Positions 20,184 to 31,699 of a stretch of 64,000 nt of DNA are shown here, piece by piece. How positions within the stretch are numbered: the stretch's first letter is position 1; every line of letters begins with the position of its first letter. This DNA is from Ypsolopha sequella (taxonomy: Eukaryota; Arthropoda; Insecta; Lepidoptera; Ypsolophidae). A program made the position numbers and the translations under genes. The stretch spans positions 8,937,201-9,001,200 of the forward strand of contig OW203984.1 in the NCBI GenBank assembly GCA_934047225.1, given 5' to 3'. The notes below the pieces were generated by a model. The model was given only the letters and a program-made list of their open reading frames with translations. It ran no database searches and had not been told where the DNA came from.

Positions 20184-22189
20184 AAAAATCGATTTAATCG
20201 AATGACGGAGACTCGGCCATTCAGACGAGTTTAATTCTGTCGAGATGATCATCAACTCGTGTCAAGTAAATAAAGTGTGACGAAACTGGTATAGACGATA
20301 CCTACAGCTGAAACTAGAATAAGATGGATATTAAATTCAAGTAGATAGACTCTATATCAATTTGCGAATGACGTCTCGCGATTTGACAGCGAGCTTTGAG
20401 AGCCTTTCATTGTTTTCCGATGGAGAGAACTCGCCGGAATAAATGTAGAGTTTGTAGAGCCACGAATGTTTGTCGATAAATTTGACGCCAGTATGTAGAG
20501 ACTTTTTTTAATGAATCCTCTGACGAAAGATTAATTTCCGAAACCAGTTAGGAAGAGTAAATTGATTAAATTAATTAAATTTTACAATTATTTTGTTAAA
20601 AATCAAGATGCTGTCTATGTTTCACCAAGTGCCGAGTGCCAAGTACTAAAAAGTTTATTGAACTGTTTTATGTTTATGATTGTTTGAGTTCTAAATCTCA
20701 ATTATCTGGCACAGACAATTTCTTTTCTATACCAACGTAACATCAGTCCAAAAACAAATGAAAAATTTGCGCAAATATTATCCAACAAGCCAACAGAATC
20801 CCGTAGTGGTGGTTGTTGAAAATTTCAGCGTCAGCATTCTAAGTGGAAATTTATCCAATAGCTCTGTCGGGTGACATAAGAGTGGGCTCCATTCAAATAC
20901 TCCATCTGAGTAAGAGGCTCAGAAATTCTGTGTTCAGACAGAGTGGTAAATATAGTAAAATATTTAAATTAAGTTATGCAACCAGTACTTTCTTAAATTT
21001 GATGTACGTACATATCATTGAGAAATAAAAAAATGAAATTGTTCGTACAGGAAAAACGACGCGGCAGACTTAAGGCAAACTAGGGGATTTTATCACAGAT
21101 TGGTCGAGGCCACAATAATACATTGGTTGCATGCTGGTACTCGATGAGATAAAAAATACCCTCGAATGCGTCTCTGAAATCAGTCCACCGCAGCAAATGT
21201 TTTTCCGAAATATGAAATGAAATGAAATATATTTATTTCTGAAATGTAGGTATATCAGATATACTTATTACAGGTCGATTTTTGATGTAATATTATTAAA
21301 TAATTTATGTCTATAGGTAATAGTTTTATTTGATAAATAATAATATGGGAAAATTCACAGGGCAATAATAAAGGTTGGGTTTACATAAATTTAATAAAAA
21401 AAAAATAATAACTTCTAGTTATACTTATCGAGTGTTATCATGTGAACAAACTTTGATGCTGATACCACATGAGATATTTGACATGAAAATAAATAGCCCC
21501 ACTTTTTTCATGACTGTACAAAACCTGCAAAGTTGCACCAAAAGCTTTTTTAGGAGTAACTTTTTGTCCTTCTTCTCACAGTGATTGTGTCATGCTGGTA
21601 TTCGATGAGATATGGTTACTAACATCAAACTTACGGTCTATTTGACTAGTGAGTATATCCTCTACGGTGGCAACGTCAAAAGCTTAACTTAAAAAGAACA
21701 GGTATTTAGGTATTTAATTTCAGATATACCCTCAGTTTTCAACTGCTTAGAAGCGTAAAACTTTATACAAAATACTCTAAAGTACTGGCATTTTTATCCA
21801 AATGTTGTACAAGATTTCATTTATTATTTCATTTATTTACTGGCGTTTATTACCTGGAAATACCTCGAATGAAATATGTTGGAACTTCAGGCTTTGCTGT
21901 TCTTCCACGAATGTTTATTAAAAATATAGGAATATTGTGGAAACATTTTAGCTGGTTTCTAAAGAAAGTTATTTCTTTTCGACACGTGTCTGTGTATGTA
22001 AGTTTAAAAATATGTTTGCTTAAACTTCGGAAAATACCAATTAAGTTATTTAGAACCTTTAGCATTAGGCAAAGTATTACCTACCAGTGGTAGGCTACCA
22101 CATAGGTAAATATTTAATAATCAAAATTCTTAATTAGTTTTGAATGAGTACCGTATTTTTTAAGCACTGTTATCCCTGATATTGAGCAC
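20184..22189. other. no gene recognised; one long direct repeat
   Basis: Low-complexity and unique AT-rich DNA. CATGCTGGTACTCGATGAGA (21130) recurs with one mismatch at 21591, 461 bp apart. The 69-74-codon frames within 21375-22093 have no recognisable domain and overlap on both strands. A GAAATGAAATGAAATATATT retroposon-like tail lies at 21215. Confidence 0.35.
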
Positions 22190-22330
22190 CTCATTTTGCA
22201 TCAAGTAGAACTGGACTCTATAATCTTTCATTATAGTTCAAAATAACGCGCTCTGAGGGCTGGCTGTTACGACAACCGAAACACAGCGCTCTTAAATAAC
22301 ACGTTTTTTGCTCAAAAAACGTTTTTACCG
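22190..22330 (+). repeat. dispersed repeat B copy 2 (fragment)
   Basis: GCACCTCATTTTGCATCAAG followed by AAAATAACGCGCTCTGAG, GCTGTTACGACAACCGAAAC and a TTAAATAACACG block parallels 22640-22800 and 11050-11165. Confidence 0.6.
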
Positions 22331-22619
22331 TGAAATTTTCAGAATACTATCCACAAAAGTACTTACTAAATTACATTTTCCTTCATTTCCTGTAATTTTC
22401 CTATGGCTTGGTAATGTAAATTTTATATAAAACGAAAAAAAAAACCATGAAATATCGACCAATTTTCGGTATTTTTTTTCGATCGAGCAAAGTATAACGT
22501 ATCGCGTTTTGAACCGCAAAAAATCTGCAGAGAGAATGTATCTAAGATATATATTTTTTTTTTCACACAAAAAATATCACAATTTCATGGTTTAAAATGA
22601 ATCAGAACAGCGACAAAAT

Positions 22620-23600
22620 TGGGATAAGCCCCCTTAAGGCTACAGTCAGATTAAGCACCTCATTCTGCATCAACCAGAATTGAACTCTACAACCTTTCCT
22701 TTTAGTTTAAAATAACGCGCACTCAGCCGTGGCTGTTACGACCGCCAAGAAACACGCGCCCACAAATACCGGAGTTTTTATTTAATACCTCAGCTTCTGG
22801 ATGAAATTATCGAAATTTTCTTATATTGATAAATATTGTTCACTTATAAAATTTCAATGGCCCTTTAACACTCGAAAAAACATGATGTTTAGAGGTAACT
22901 TCGTATTTTTTTTCTATCGGGCAAACTTAAGGCTTTTGCGTTTTATCTAAGATAGATCAAGAATAGATCAGTATTATTTACTAACTATGTATCAACTATC
23001 GAACGATACTGTCATTCTACGTTAACAAGCTGTGTTTGCCTGTAATTGGGCTACATCTCAAACCCTTTTAATATGTCCTTAGATAAGTTATGTCTGTTGG
23101 CAAACCTATAAATAAATAAATAAATATAGTAGATGCTAGTGATGTTGGCACTTGAATTTATAAAACATTGTTTAAAAAAACACTTGTACTTATTCACATA
23201 TACAGTAAACTTTATTATGTCCGACCGGTTTCGCTGTAAAGCATTTTCTAGGGTCTTTTATAAATCCTAACTAAAAAAGAAAATAATTTTATACTACAAC
23301 CATGTCTAAAAATTACGTGCAATACGCGCAATACGTGCAATTCGTCATTTTTAGACATGGTTGTAGTATAAAATTATTTTCTTTTTTAGTTAGGATTTAT
23401 AAAAGGCCCTAGAAAATGCTTTACAGCGAAACCGGTTGGACATAATAAAGTTTACTGTGTATGTGGATAATTACAAGTGTCTTTTTAAACAAAAAAAATA
23501 AATAATAAAATAACAACATATATTTTTTAAACCGATTGCCTAAGTTACACAATGTGAAATAGTCATTTGAAGTTATGCATCTAACCTTATACAGACGTTT
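22620..23600 (+). repeat. dispersed repeat B copy 3, interrupted by ~520 bp
   Basis: 22640-22990 and 23528-23600 match consecutive parts of 11030-11480 (AAACCGATTGCCTAAGTTAC continues the alignment). The intervening 23000-23520 holds a retroposon tail ending in (AAAT)n at about 23100-23125 and the hairpin 23170-23490, so later elements split this copy. Confidence 0.6.
23170..23490. mobile_element. 321-bp hairpin MITE nested in repeat B
   Basis: Arms of about 140 bp pair (GTTTAAAAAAACACTTGTAC to GTGTCTTTTTAAAC; ACCGGTTTCGCTGTAAAGCA to TGCTTTACAGCGAAACCGGT). The loop carries three imperfect copies of ACG(T/C)GCAAT(A/T). No coding capacity. Confidence 0.8.
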
Positions 23601-24080
23601 AACCTGTTTGCTTTGAATTTGTCCAGCTTTTCAACCGTTAGTAAGACGATTAAAGCGAAGAGTAGTTTTAATATAGTTTTCATAATTGAAAACTTTCGAG
23701 TCTCCATTTCCATATTAAACATTTTCCGAGGGTTTTTATGCATCGTAAACTTGTAAAATGGTATGAACTTACTCATAAACCGGGCAGTATAGCATTTTAC
23801 TCGTTCATCTAAGATTTACTCGGTGGAATATAAAATGATAATGATCAAATAATAATAAATAAATTAACAAGCCTTGTTTTGTGAAGTTGCAAGTTGGAAA
23901 TAACCCTCAGGGATCCTTTGCTTAATTAACCTAATTTTAATTATAATATTTGCCAGGTTTCCTTGTTGAAGAAGCTTGAAAAGTTTTGAAAAGCTACTCG
24001 TATAATTTATCAATACATGATTACATACTTTAACTTGAATAATTACGAGCACAATGCGAGGGTTAAATGTATACGTGACA
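23600..24080. other. AT-rich stretch, nothing recognised
   Basis: Two minus-strand frames of 67 and 73 codons have no recognisable domain. No repeat boundaries were seen. Confidence 0.3.
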
Positions 24081-24440
24081 GGCAAATTGTAAAATTCGGC
24101 ATTTTACAAACGGCGTCGTCAGTTTCTAGACGCTCGCTGTTTTGTAATTTGCTGTCCAGTAAATTTTAAATTGCCTGCTGTTTGTAAAATAACTTCGTCA
24201 TTTTCTAAAATGCCGAAATCGAATGATAGGTGCGATGACGAGCGGAGCATGTTAGGTTTACATGGGAGCCTAGCGAAGCAGATCTGAGTGGGTCGACCCT
24301 CAATAGCTGTAACAGACTTTCTATATGTCGAGGCAAAATCCCGGATTCTACTATATGACGAAGATTCGTCAAATAGCAAAATAGCGACCGTTTAGAAACT
24401 GACGAAACCGTTTGTAAAATGCTGAATATTACTATTTGCC
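24081..24440. mobile_element. MITE H1, TIR GGCAAATTGTAAAATTCGGC
   Basis: The left end (GGCAAATTGTAAAATTCGGC, CGTCGTCAGTTTCTAGACG) pairs with the right end (CGTTTAGAAACTGACGAAAC, ATGCTGAATATTACTATTTG). The interior GCGATGACGAGCGGAGCATG and GGTTTACATGGGAGCCTAGC matches the interior of the larger element at 49431-49968 although the termini differ, pointing to related non-autonomous elements. Confidence 0.75.
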
Positions 24441-24699
24441 TGCGGCATTCATATTATATAAATGCGAAATATAACTTGAGTAAATAGTACCTTCTTGGGA
24501 TTCAAAATATCTGCCCACTTTGGCTGTACTGCCGGTATAGACTAAACGCACGACGACTAAACAACGTTATGGGCGCGTGCGCAAAAATTGCGAAAGCTCA
24601 AAAATCAATTATTTCAGTAGAAAATCCCTTGTAAAATCACTTGAAATCTGCCATAGCAAATTTTTTCACACATGCCAGAATGACCGTCCTGACATATTG

Positions 24700-24830
24700 A
24701 CCGCTACTGTTTATAATGCTATCTGTATATAGCCATGTGCAGATATAGACGGAGATAGTGTGTAAGTGAGAGGTTAATAGAACGGTAGCCATTTCTATTC
24801 CCAAGGTCTTTTGACTCGGGTAAAACCACT
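24700..24830 (+). repeat. dispersed repeat I copy 1
   Basis: TAATGCTATCTGTATATAGC, a GATATAGACGGAGATA stretch and ATTTCTATTCCCAAGGTCTT plus GACTCGGG recur at 56995-57110. Extent uncertain. Confidence 0.5.
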
Positions 24831-25375
24831 CAATCTAAATCTCCGGAACAGCCTAAAAACTGGAAATTTGGGACCCTTAGACAAAACTAGGTTTCAAAAC
24901 CACTTTGTTTTTACTACTATTGATGTGGAACAGTTCTTAAATAGAAAAGTGGATAGAAAAATAACTACAAGAGAAAATTTCCACACAACGTGATACCCTT
25001 CTAAATAAAATCAGATAAATGATTGAATTTGTTTCATAAAAAGTAAATGAAGACCTTATAAATATTTTCATCACTAATGCTATGAAAACTAGTTGTATTT
25101 AACTCTATATGCGGGAGGTAAATACGATTTACAACCCTATTAGGTAAGTAAATTTGAAAATCGAACGAGGCTTCTTTCTTTTTTTTTTTTAGGACAAGAC
25201 CTCATGAGGTGTAATTGATGACTTACCTCCCTTGTATAACAATCTACTATAGTTGAACTAGTATGTAAAAAGTTGCAAATCAATTTAATAGTACAAGAAA
25301 ATTTTCAATTTACACAGTTACTGTAAACATTATTAGGTATACCGTCAGCCAGCGACCATGGCAGATGTAACTCTG
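24831..25375. other. no gene recognised
   Basis: AT-rich, with a T-run at 25175-25190. A 60-codon plus-strand frame at 24811-24993 shows no domain. Confidence 0.3.
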
Positions 25376-25690
25376 CCGAAAATTCGGAAAAATATAAAGT
25401 TTTAGCGTCCCTGTTACTCCATATGCGAAAAAACCCTCAGTGCAAGTGGGACGAATTCGTGGAAAAGCAGCAAAAAGTCGGTTTTTTATTTATATAAAAT
25501 GCACTAAGCTATTTTATCGAAAAGATTTTCAAGGAGACTTTACAAATACATAATGTCCACATTTTAAATGCAATTTCACAATGAAATTAGTTAGGATTTC
25601 AGAATTACAGGAAAAAATAAAACAATTTAGAGGTCTTTTCGGAATTAAATTCTATCGAGAAAATTTCGTCCAATCGCGTTTTCCTTCAGT
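25376..25690 (+). repeat. dispersed repeat J copy 1
   Basis: GCGTCCCTGTTACTCCATAT, CCCTCAGTGCAAGTGGGACG, AAAGTCGGTTTTTTATTTAT and, at the far end, TTCTATCGAGAAAATTTCGT with CAATCGCGTTTTCC. The same order is seen at 37395-37690 and, inverted, 52105-52410. Confidence 0.7.
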
Positions 25691-28007
25691 GAGAATCTCA
25701 ATCAAATACTCAATAAACATTTACCCAAAAAATGAAATACGTAGATGACATTATAGTGGAGTAAATGGACTCTAAATACCCCATTTTTGGTATCGCCTTA
25801 TCACATGACGTCACATATCGTGGCAACAAAAAGGCTCTGGCTCAGCATAATGCCACGGCTTAACCCGCAGCCCTGTTATTCTGCCATAAGCCTCATTCGA
25901 GATAAAAAACAGTTCAGGTCTTTTAAATTATTTTTTAAATTGAGTAGATCATTCAAAGATCCGTGAGCGGTTTTGAGAATTTTTGGTTGTTGTTTTGATG
26001 ATAATTGAGATTGATTTCGATACTTGCAAGAATATCAGGCGATGTGTACAAATAGGACAATGGAAAGGAAAACGAGTGAAAGCCTTAGCTTGGCATCATC
26101 TCTTCTAGTTTGCTACATGGTAATAATAAAATAATAAAATCTAATAGTAAATAAAAATAAAAATTACACTTCGATCATAGACGCAAAAAAAGGCAGACGG
26201 AGTTTTGCTAATCAACAACTGAAGCACCCATAGTATGCCGATCCGCTTATACACACACAATCACATCATAGTATGCCAATTTCCATAGTGGGTCCACTCA
26301 CACACTTTATTACAAACCGCCGCCATTGGTGTGCTTTAATAGTTGCTTAGCTGCGACTTCGTCCGTCATTTTATAAGTCAATGACTCTGATGTTGAAAAC
26401 AAAGACAAAAGCTACTTACCGTACTAATATAGAAACTGTCTAATGGTCGGGTAGTTTACTATTTATTGAGAAGCTTCGGTTTGATTTTTGCCAATTTGCA
26501 ATTTTAATAATATACCAAATAAAAATTACTTTTTTATTTCTAAGGATCGGGCGTTTCGGTATTTTTTTTATATTTAAATATTGAGAATTTTGAAATCGAT
26601 GACAAATGTGGGCCTTAAGTGAGCGGAGGGGTTAATGAGCTACTCTAAAATATTACAGTCATAACTTATACATATTGTCTTATTTTCTTCAAAGCTTTGT
26701 TTAGTTTTACACAATTATAAGTTGCTAAAGTGTACAGTCTTACACTGCGTTTAAGAACATCTACAAAGTAATTTAAGTTACCATTACGTAAACTCGTATT
26801 ATAAGACCATCTTTTATTTTTATTTTATTTTCTTTATTGGGAAATAAACAGCTTGTTTTATTATTTCATATTTGATAACAACTGATAGTCAATATTAAAA
26901 CCAAGTTTTACACAAAAAAAATGTACATGTACAAAACACGACAAACGAAAAACAAGCAATTGGTATTTAAAAAGAAATCCTCTTATATCTTAATATATTT
27001 GAAATACTTAATTTGGTAATTTGTGGTATATGTAAAGTAAGTATGCACGTTATAAGTTAAAACAAATTTTAGAATTTAGAATTTAAGGGTACACAGATAC
27101 ACAAAAACGTAAAAAATATTTTGTAAATGTTAGCGAAAAAACAAAAAAAACAATAATGATACTGCCTAAGATATTTTAACAAAGGTATTATATAACTCAC
27201 TCTTAAATCGACCCAACGAAAGATGCAATAAGTCTTAAGTTTTTTTTTTTTTTTTTAAGTCATTGAAATCCTTATTGTAAGAATCACAGGTTCTGAATTC
27301 TAATTAAGAATCTGTTTTTAGCTTCGACCAAAATAAAATGAAGGCCTTGTCTTTACAGTTTCCTCACTCATAACGAGTCTAAGCAATTGGATATATACTT
27401 CAATACCTAATTTTTATTTTTATGTTTATTTTGCTTTTTGCACTTTGTAAATGCACAAGAAGGTATTTTTTCGTCAGTTATTTGGATGGCATGTAATAAT
27501 AAGCGTACGTGTCACTCTTCTAACAGACAGAGACAGAGATGAAGTGAGAGCCGGCGCTCACTTTACAGACTTCAAAAATCTGTACGCTATGGCCCGTCCA
27601 TTTATTTTATTTTGGTCGAAGGTTTTTAGTACGAGTATAATTAGTCCCCGCCATGTCCCCGCAAATGGAATGTAGAACAATTTTCTATTTCGCGATGTAT
27701 AAGTTCGAAATTTAAATTCTATTTTACTTAACAAATAAGAAGAGTCTAAATTCTTATTTATAATTTTACCATGTGAAGTATAAAAAAGCACTTTTACTAA
27801 TGTAAAATCAAAATTTTAACGGTACTAAGTTTAATATTTGATATTCCGTGTACCAACCTAATAGTAATATTATCAAAAATTCATTACATAACCACATTGT
27901 GTGCATTAATAAAATTAAATGTAACACAATATTTAGCACAGGCACATCATGTTGGAAAATGGATGATATTTTCAATTATTCTGTTGTGTTCCGCCTTACA
28001 GGATAAC
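25691..28007. other. no gene recognised; scattered relics
   Basis: A TGACGTCA word lies at 25807. 26330-26370 has a GCTGCGACTTCGTCCGTC relic of the lepidopteran-style repeat. A 17-base T-run starts at 27241. 27460-27670 is more balanced in composition, with opposing frames of 74 and 77 codons but no domain. The rest is AT-rich. Confidence 0.3.
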
Positions 28008-28018
28008 TTATTGCAATT

Positions 28019-28407
28019 CCATTCATCAGCCTAGTTCGTCCACTGCTGGCACGCACTCCCGGCGGTCATCCTGGAAGAATTGCCCATACTCACACACGCT
28101 GGGCAGGCGGGTTGGTGAGCGCGGTGCCAGAACCCTCGCACCAGTGACGCCGCTGCCCATCACCAGTCTGTTCCGTATAAGGCCCGGCCATTAGAGAAGG
28201 ATATACCGCCATCCATCGGTCCCAGGCATGGTGGGCCTCCTTGTTTTTTGCCTGTGAGCTGCCCTCTTACTCTCCCCCGAATTACTTCGGGGAGGTCTCC
28301 AATAAGATGGTGGTCCCTCCGCAGTCGAGCCCGGCATCAGCTCTACCACCTGTATAGTAAGATGGTAGTACCTCCACAGTCGAGCCTGGCATCAGCTCTA
28401 CCACCAA
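28019..28407 (-). mobile_element. retroposon copy A4 with 11-bp TSD and duplicated 5' end
   Basis: The same family as 10071-10427, inverted: a CCATTCATCAGCC tail at the left and GCTCTACCACC at the right. TTATTGCAATT flanks it exactly (28008-28018 and 28408-28418). The first about 50 bases of the element (GGTGGTAGAGCTGATGCC...) are present twice in tandem at its 5' end, an unusual structure for a simple retroposition event. Confidence 0.8.
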
Positions 28408-28431
28408 TTATTGCAATTAGTAACAAATTAA

Positions 28432-28846
28432 AATAGGTCTTTGCATATGAAATTGCCGAAGTTTTCTTACAGATTCATGAGTTCATAACTCCTGTAATTC
28501 AATAGCTATTAAAATTATTTGTTTATTGTTTGAAAGTTGATTTCAAGGTTTTGCATGACATGTACGTATTAAATTGTGTTGTAATTTTCGGCTTGATTAT
28601 AAAAATTTAATTTTCAAAAACAGTTCGTCCCAAATGCCATGATAAAATTCGTAATAAATTTTTGCAGCTGTCACTTTTCAAAATTAAATTAATGTTAATT
28701 AATGTTGTCTCATTCATACACAAAGGAATTTATAAAATTTGGATTTGTCATTCCTAAAAAAATGTAAAAATGTTAGTACTGACAATTGAGTTTCCTTTAA
28801 GTTCTCTATAGAAAACGGCAATTTCATATCTAATGACCTATTATTT
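28432..28846. mobile_element. ~415-bp MITE K, TIR AATAGGTCTTTGCATATGAA
   Basis: Left AATAGGTCTTTGCATATGAA and ATTGCCGAAGTTTTC pair with right GAAAACGGCAATTTCATATC and TAATGACCTATT. A half copy in the other orientation is at 42600-42722 (CTTACATATGAAATTGGCG, GGAAACTCAATTTTTAGTAC). No coding capacity. Confidence 0.7.
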
Positions 28847-29328
28847 AAATTGACGAATACTTATATACAAAGAGAACAATTACCCTAAGACCATAAAAAT
28901 GTATAGTGTACATCAAATCGGAACTGCTCTTACCTTTTTTATTCAATGACGTTGTATGTTTGGGCCTCGACGCGTAACGTGAATATTGCAAATGTAGTTA
29001 GCAGTAAGGCTAGATATTAGAGTGGCGTTTCGCCAAATACAAATACGCACTATCATGGAAATTGGAGCTCATGCACTTTTGAACTTCATGGCATGGCATA
29101 AGAGCTTAAAGAGAACAAGCTCAGCCGCGGTGTTGTTAACGTTAGGGAATTTAGGACAAAGCCTACAGAGAGCTATCTAAAAACCAATATAAAGCTAGAA
29201 CTTGAAATTTAAAGGTCCCTATCAAATGTGACAATAACAAAATTTAAAAGTAAATTAATATATTTTTATAAATTAAAAGCTCTTTCTACCAAAGAACTAT
29301 CGACACGTTTGATGACCTGATGACCCAA
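28847..29328. other. no gene recognised
   Basis: Unique AT-rich DNA with a slightly more balanced patch at 28960-29170. No domain-bearing frame. Confidence 0.3.
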
Positions 29329-29540
29329 GGACTGGGGCATACCTCGGCCAGAGGATCAGTCTGGCGACCTAGCGGAGTAATGCTACCAGACTCTTGGACA
29401 GCTTGGGCACCGCACCCGACGGCAACAGCTTAGAGAATATTTTTTATTTAGGATAATGTTTTCTGCATTTTTTTTTTTTTTAATTTTTTTTGTGTTATAC
29501 CAGCTCTTATATTTTAAGATAATTGTGATTTTAAATATAT
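29329..29540 (+). pseudogene. 5'-truncated LINE 3' end, second copy
   Basis: Read from 29335: GAYLGQRISLAT, an in-frame stop, RSNATRLLDSLGTAPDGNSL and ENIFYLG. This parallels 48909-49023 and the minus strand at 10911-11025. An AT-rich 3' UTR with T-runs follows and ends at the mariner insertion point; the UTR ending GTGATTTTAAATAT also matches the copy at 49160-49180. It is inactive. Confidence 0.65.
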
Positions 29541-29541
29541 A

Positions 29542-30850
29542 CGAGGGGCATGCCAAAAGAAATTAGATACTCAAAAATTATAACATTTATTCTTTATTAC
29601 AAGTATCGATCTTTTCGAAGTATTCACCCTGAGCACGTATACACTTTTCCATACGTCTGAACTAATTGGAAAATACCATAGACCACTCTTCTTTAGACAC
29701 CTCAGAAATCTCGAAAATATAGGCAGCCAGTGCATCTTCTTTGCTTTCAAACTTCTTCCCCTTTATTTTTTCTTTGATTTTTGGAAACAGGTAAAATCAC
29801 AAGGTGCTAGGTCAGGGGAATATGGTGAGTGAGGGAGGATTGACGCATTTTTTGAGTCGAAAAAGTCAAGTGTTTTGGCAGACGTGTGCGACGCTGCATT
29901 GTCGTGGTGCCTGAGAAGGCGTCGGATTCCTGACTTCGGTCGCTTGTCACACCAAGCTGATATTACTGTTGGAGCACAAACTGTCACATACCATTCGGAG
30001 TTCATCGTTCTTTGATTCTCTAGCACTACAGTAGCAATATGATCCGTTTTGCTGAAAAACGAGGCGACCATTTGTTTCTGTGTGCTTCGTGCACGGCGAC
30101 ATTTCGTTGGAGTTGGCTCATCTTCAAAGCACCATACAGTCGAATTTCACTTTGTTTCGGGATCATAGTTATAAAGCCATGTTTCATCACCAGTCAGTAT
30201 ATCATACACATTTTTTTTCTCGCCACCGTCGAATTTATCTATCATGAATAGGCACCAATCCAACCGACGGTCTTTCTGCTCATCGGTAAGTTTGTGCGGC
30301 ACCCATCTCAAACAACATTTACGGAGACCACCTTGGTCGTGAATTATGGTTTGCATTGCTGCTGATCCGATTCCCTGTTCTCGTTCCAGCTCTACATACA
30401 TAATTCGTTGGTTTTCGCGAATAAGTTTTTCGACTGCACGAACGTTTTCTTCTGTGACCGTGGTTGGCAGCCGACCTGTCTTCGCTTCATCTTTGAGACA
30501 TCCCCGTCCTCTTTTAAATTCAGCAAACCAATTAAATACTGTTGTTTGTGAGCAACCAGACTCACCAAAAGTAGTAGCCAAAAGTTCAAAACATTCTTGA
30601 GGCTTAAAACTTTTTTATAGTCATAATAAATCATAGCGCGACAATCACTTCGACTGAGCTCCATTGCTGCAAGCGAATTCCCGCCAGATTCTCGGAAAAA
30701 TGATGCTCATCCAAATAAAAAAAAAAAAGAAATGATGTGCGTTCTATTTTCAGATATATCAACAAACAACCAGCCTACAAGATGATGTATAACTTGCCAG
30801 TGTCAATCAAAGGAGTAAAGAGTATCTAACTTCTTTTGGCATGCCCCTCG
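29542..30850 (-). mobile_element. full-length mariner transposon
   Basis: A 1309-bp element with inverted termini CGAGGGGCATGCCAAAAGAA plus TTAGATACTC (29542-29572 with 30820-30850, one mismatch in 31), flanked by TA on both sides (29540-29541 and 30851-30852). Length, TA duplication and the encoded DD34D transposase all fit the mariner group of the Tc1/mariner superfamily. It lies precisely at the end of a LINE 3' UTR. Both termini are intact, so the copy could be mobilised only in trans. Confidence 0.93.
29662..30664 (-). pseudogene. mariner transposase, inactivated by frameshifts
   Basis: Transposase of a cut-and-paste element. It opens at 30664 with MELSRSDCRAMIYYDYKK, shifts frame, and then shows the helix-turn-helix part (SGCSQTTVFNWFAEFKRGRG), the linker WVPHKLTDEQKDRR (mariner WVPHEL-type motif) and the first catalytic Asp in TGDETW. 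After a second frame change it continues with the second Asp in HHDNAASHTS and the third in SPDLAPCD. Exactly 34 residues separate the second and third Asp, hence DD34D. Another shift follows near 29775, and the last residues (SKEEWSMVFSN) end at a stop at 29662-29664. At least three frame breaks mean no functional protein. The catalytic residues themselves are conserved, so decay is fairly recent. Confidence 0.92.
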
Positions 30851-30852
30851 TA

Positions 30853-31179
30853 TAAACATTTCACTAATTAATTCACAAATTGGCCTTACGACGAAAGGGG
30901 TCAAAATATATAGTTTATACGAGTAGGTATAGCTTAAAAACTGTTAATTGCTATGTTTGTATTTATTTAAAATCAGAATTAGGTACCTAAAAATTTTTAT
31001 TTAGTAATTCTTCTCTTTTTATTACTTGTGTTTTTCGTGTAATAATGGCTTTACTTACTTACTTATAAAATAGAAAATCGTACAACAAACTCGAAGCAAA
31101 AAAAATCACAATCGCAGGATTTCGCTACAATCATAATAATAAAGAAATGACAAACTGAAAACATTCCCAACTCGACATA
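30853..31179. other. AT-rich stretch, nothing recognised
   Basis: The flank of the mariner; no repeat or frame of note. Confidence 0.3.
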
Positions 31180-31560
31180 CACTTTGACTTCCTTCTCTCT
31201 CCGATCCCTCTTTGCCAGGATAAAGGCACTTAAAAAAAGAAAAATGACACATCAATGATCCGCCAAAAAATCAAGCCTTAGCTCATCAATTTGGGCTTGA
31301 TATGGAGTAAATTACTTACTTTGTGTGAGGACACATTAATCAATATAGATGATTAATGGTGCGGCGCCCGATCCCACGTTTGATGGATTAGCCCTCCATA
31401 TGGTCCTGCATAATTTGTTAAGAGGCTCACCTGTGCACGAACTTTGTTCTATGAAATAGGAGGTTTTGATATTACGATGTGTTTGGTATTAATATTACAT
31501 GGTATCACTGCGTTTCTTGCGTAACGCGGTGGCCAGCGCCGGCGCCTTAAGAGTTATTGT
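31180..31560. promoter_or_regulatory. unique stretch with homeodomain-type words, possible regulatory element
   Basis: Non-repetitive and more GC-balanced than its neighbours. It contains ATTAATCAATATAGATGATTAATGG and then GGCGCCCGATCCCACG. Clustered TAAT and ATCAAT words around a conserved-looking core are compatible with an enhancer. There is no coding frame and no other copy in the window. Inference only. Confidence 0.2.
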
Positions 31561-31680
31561 AGTAGTATGAGAGCTGGTTATTAATAGAGCTAGTTTTAAT
31601 TTTAACTTTAATTTTAATTACGAACTTTTAATTCTATGGGCCCGCAGTGCCTGATTATAAACAAGTATAAGGGGTCATGA

Positions 31681-31692
31681 CCCCCCCCCCCC
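31681..31692 (+). repeat. 12-base C homopolymer
   Basis: An uninterrupted C-run followed by TGGATCCGCCCTTGGGG. The flanks resemble a repeat boundary but were not resolved. Confidence 0.85.
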
Positions 31693-31699
31693 TGGATCC

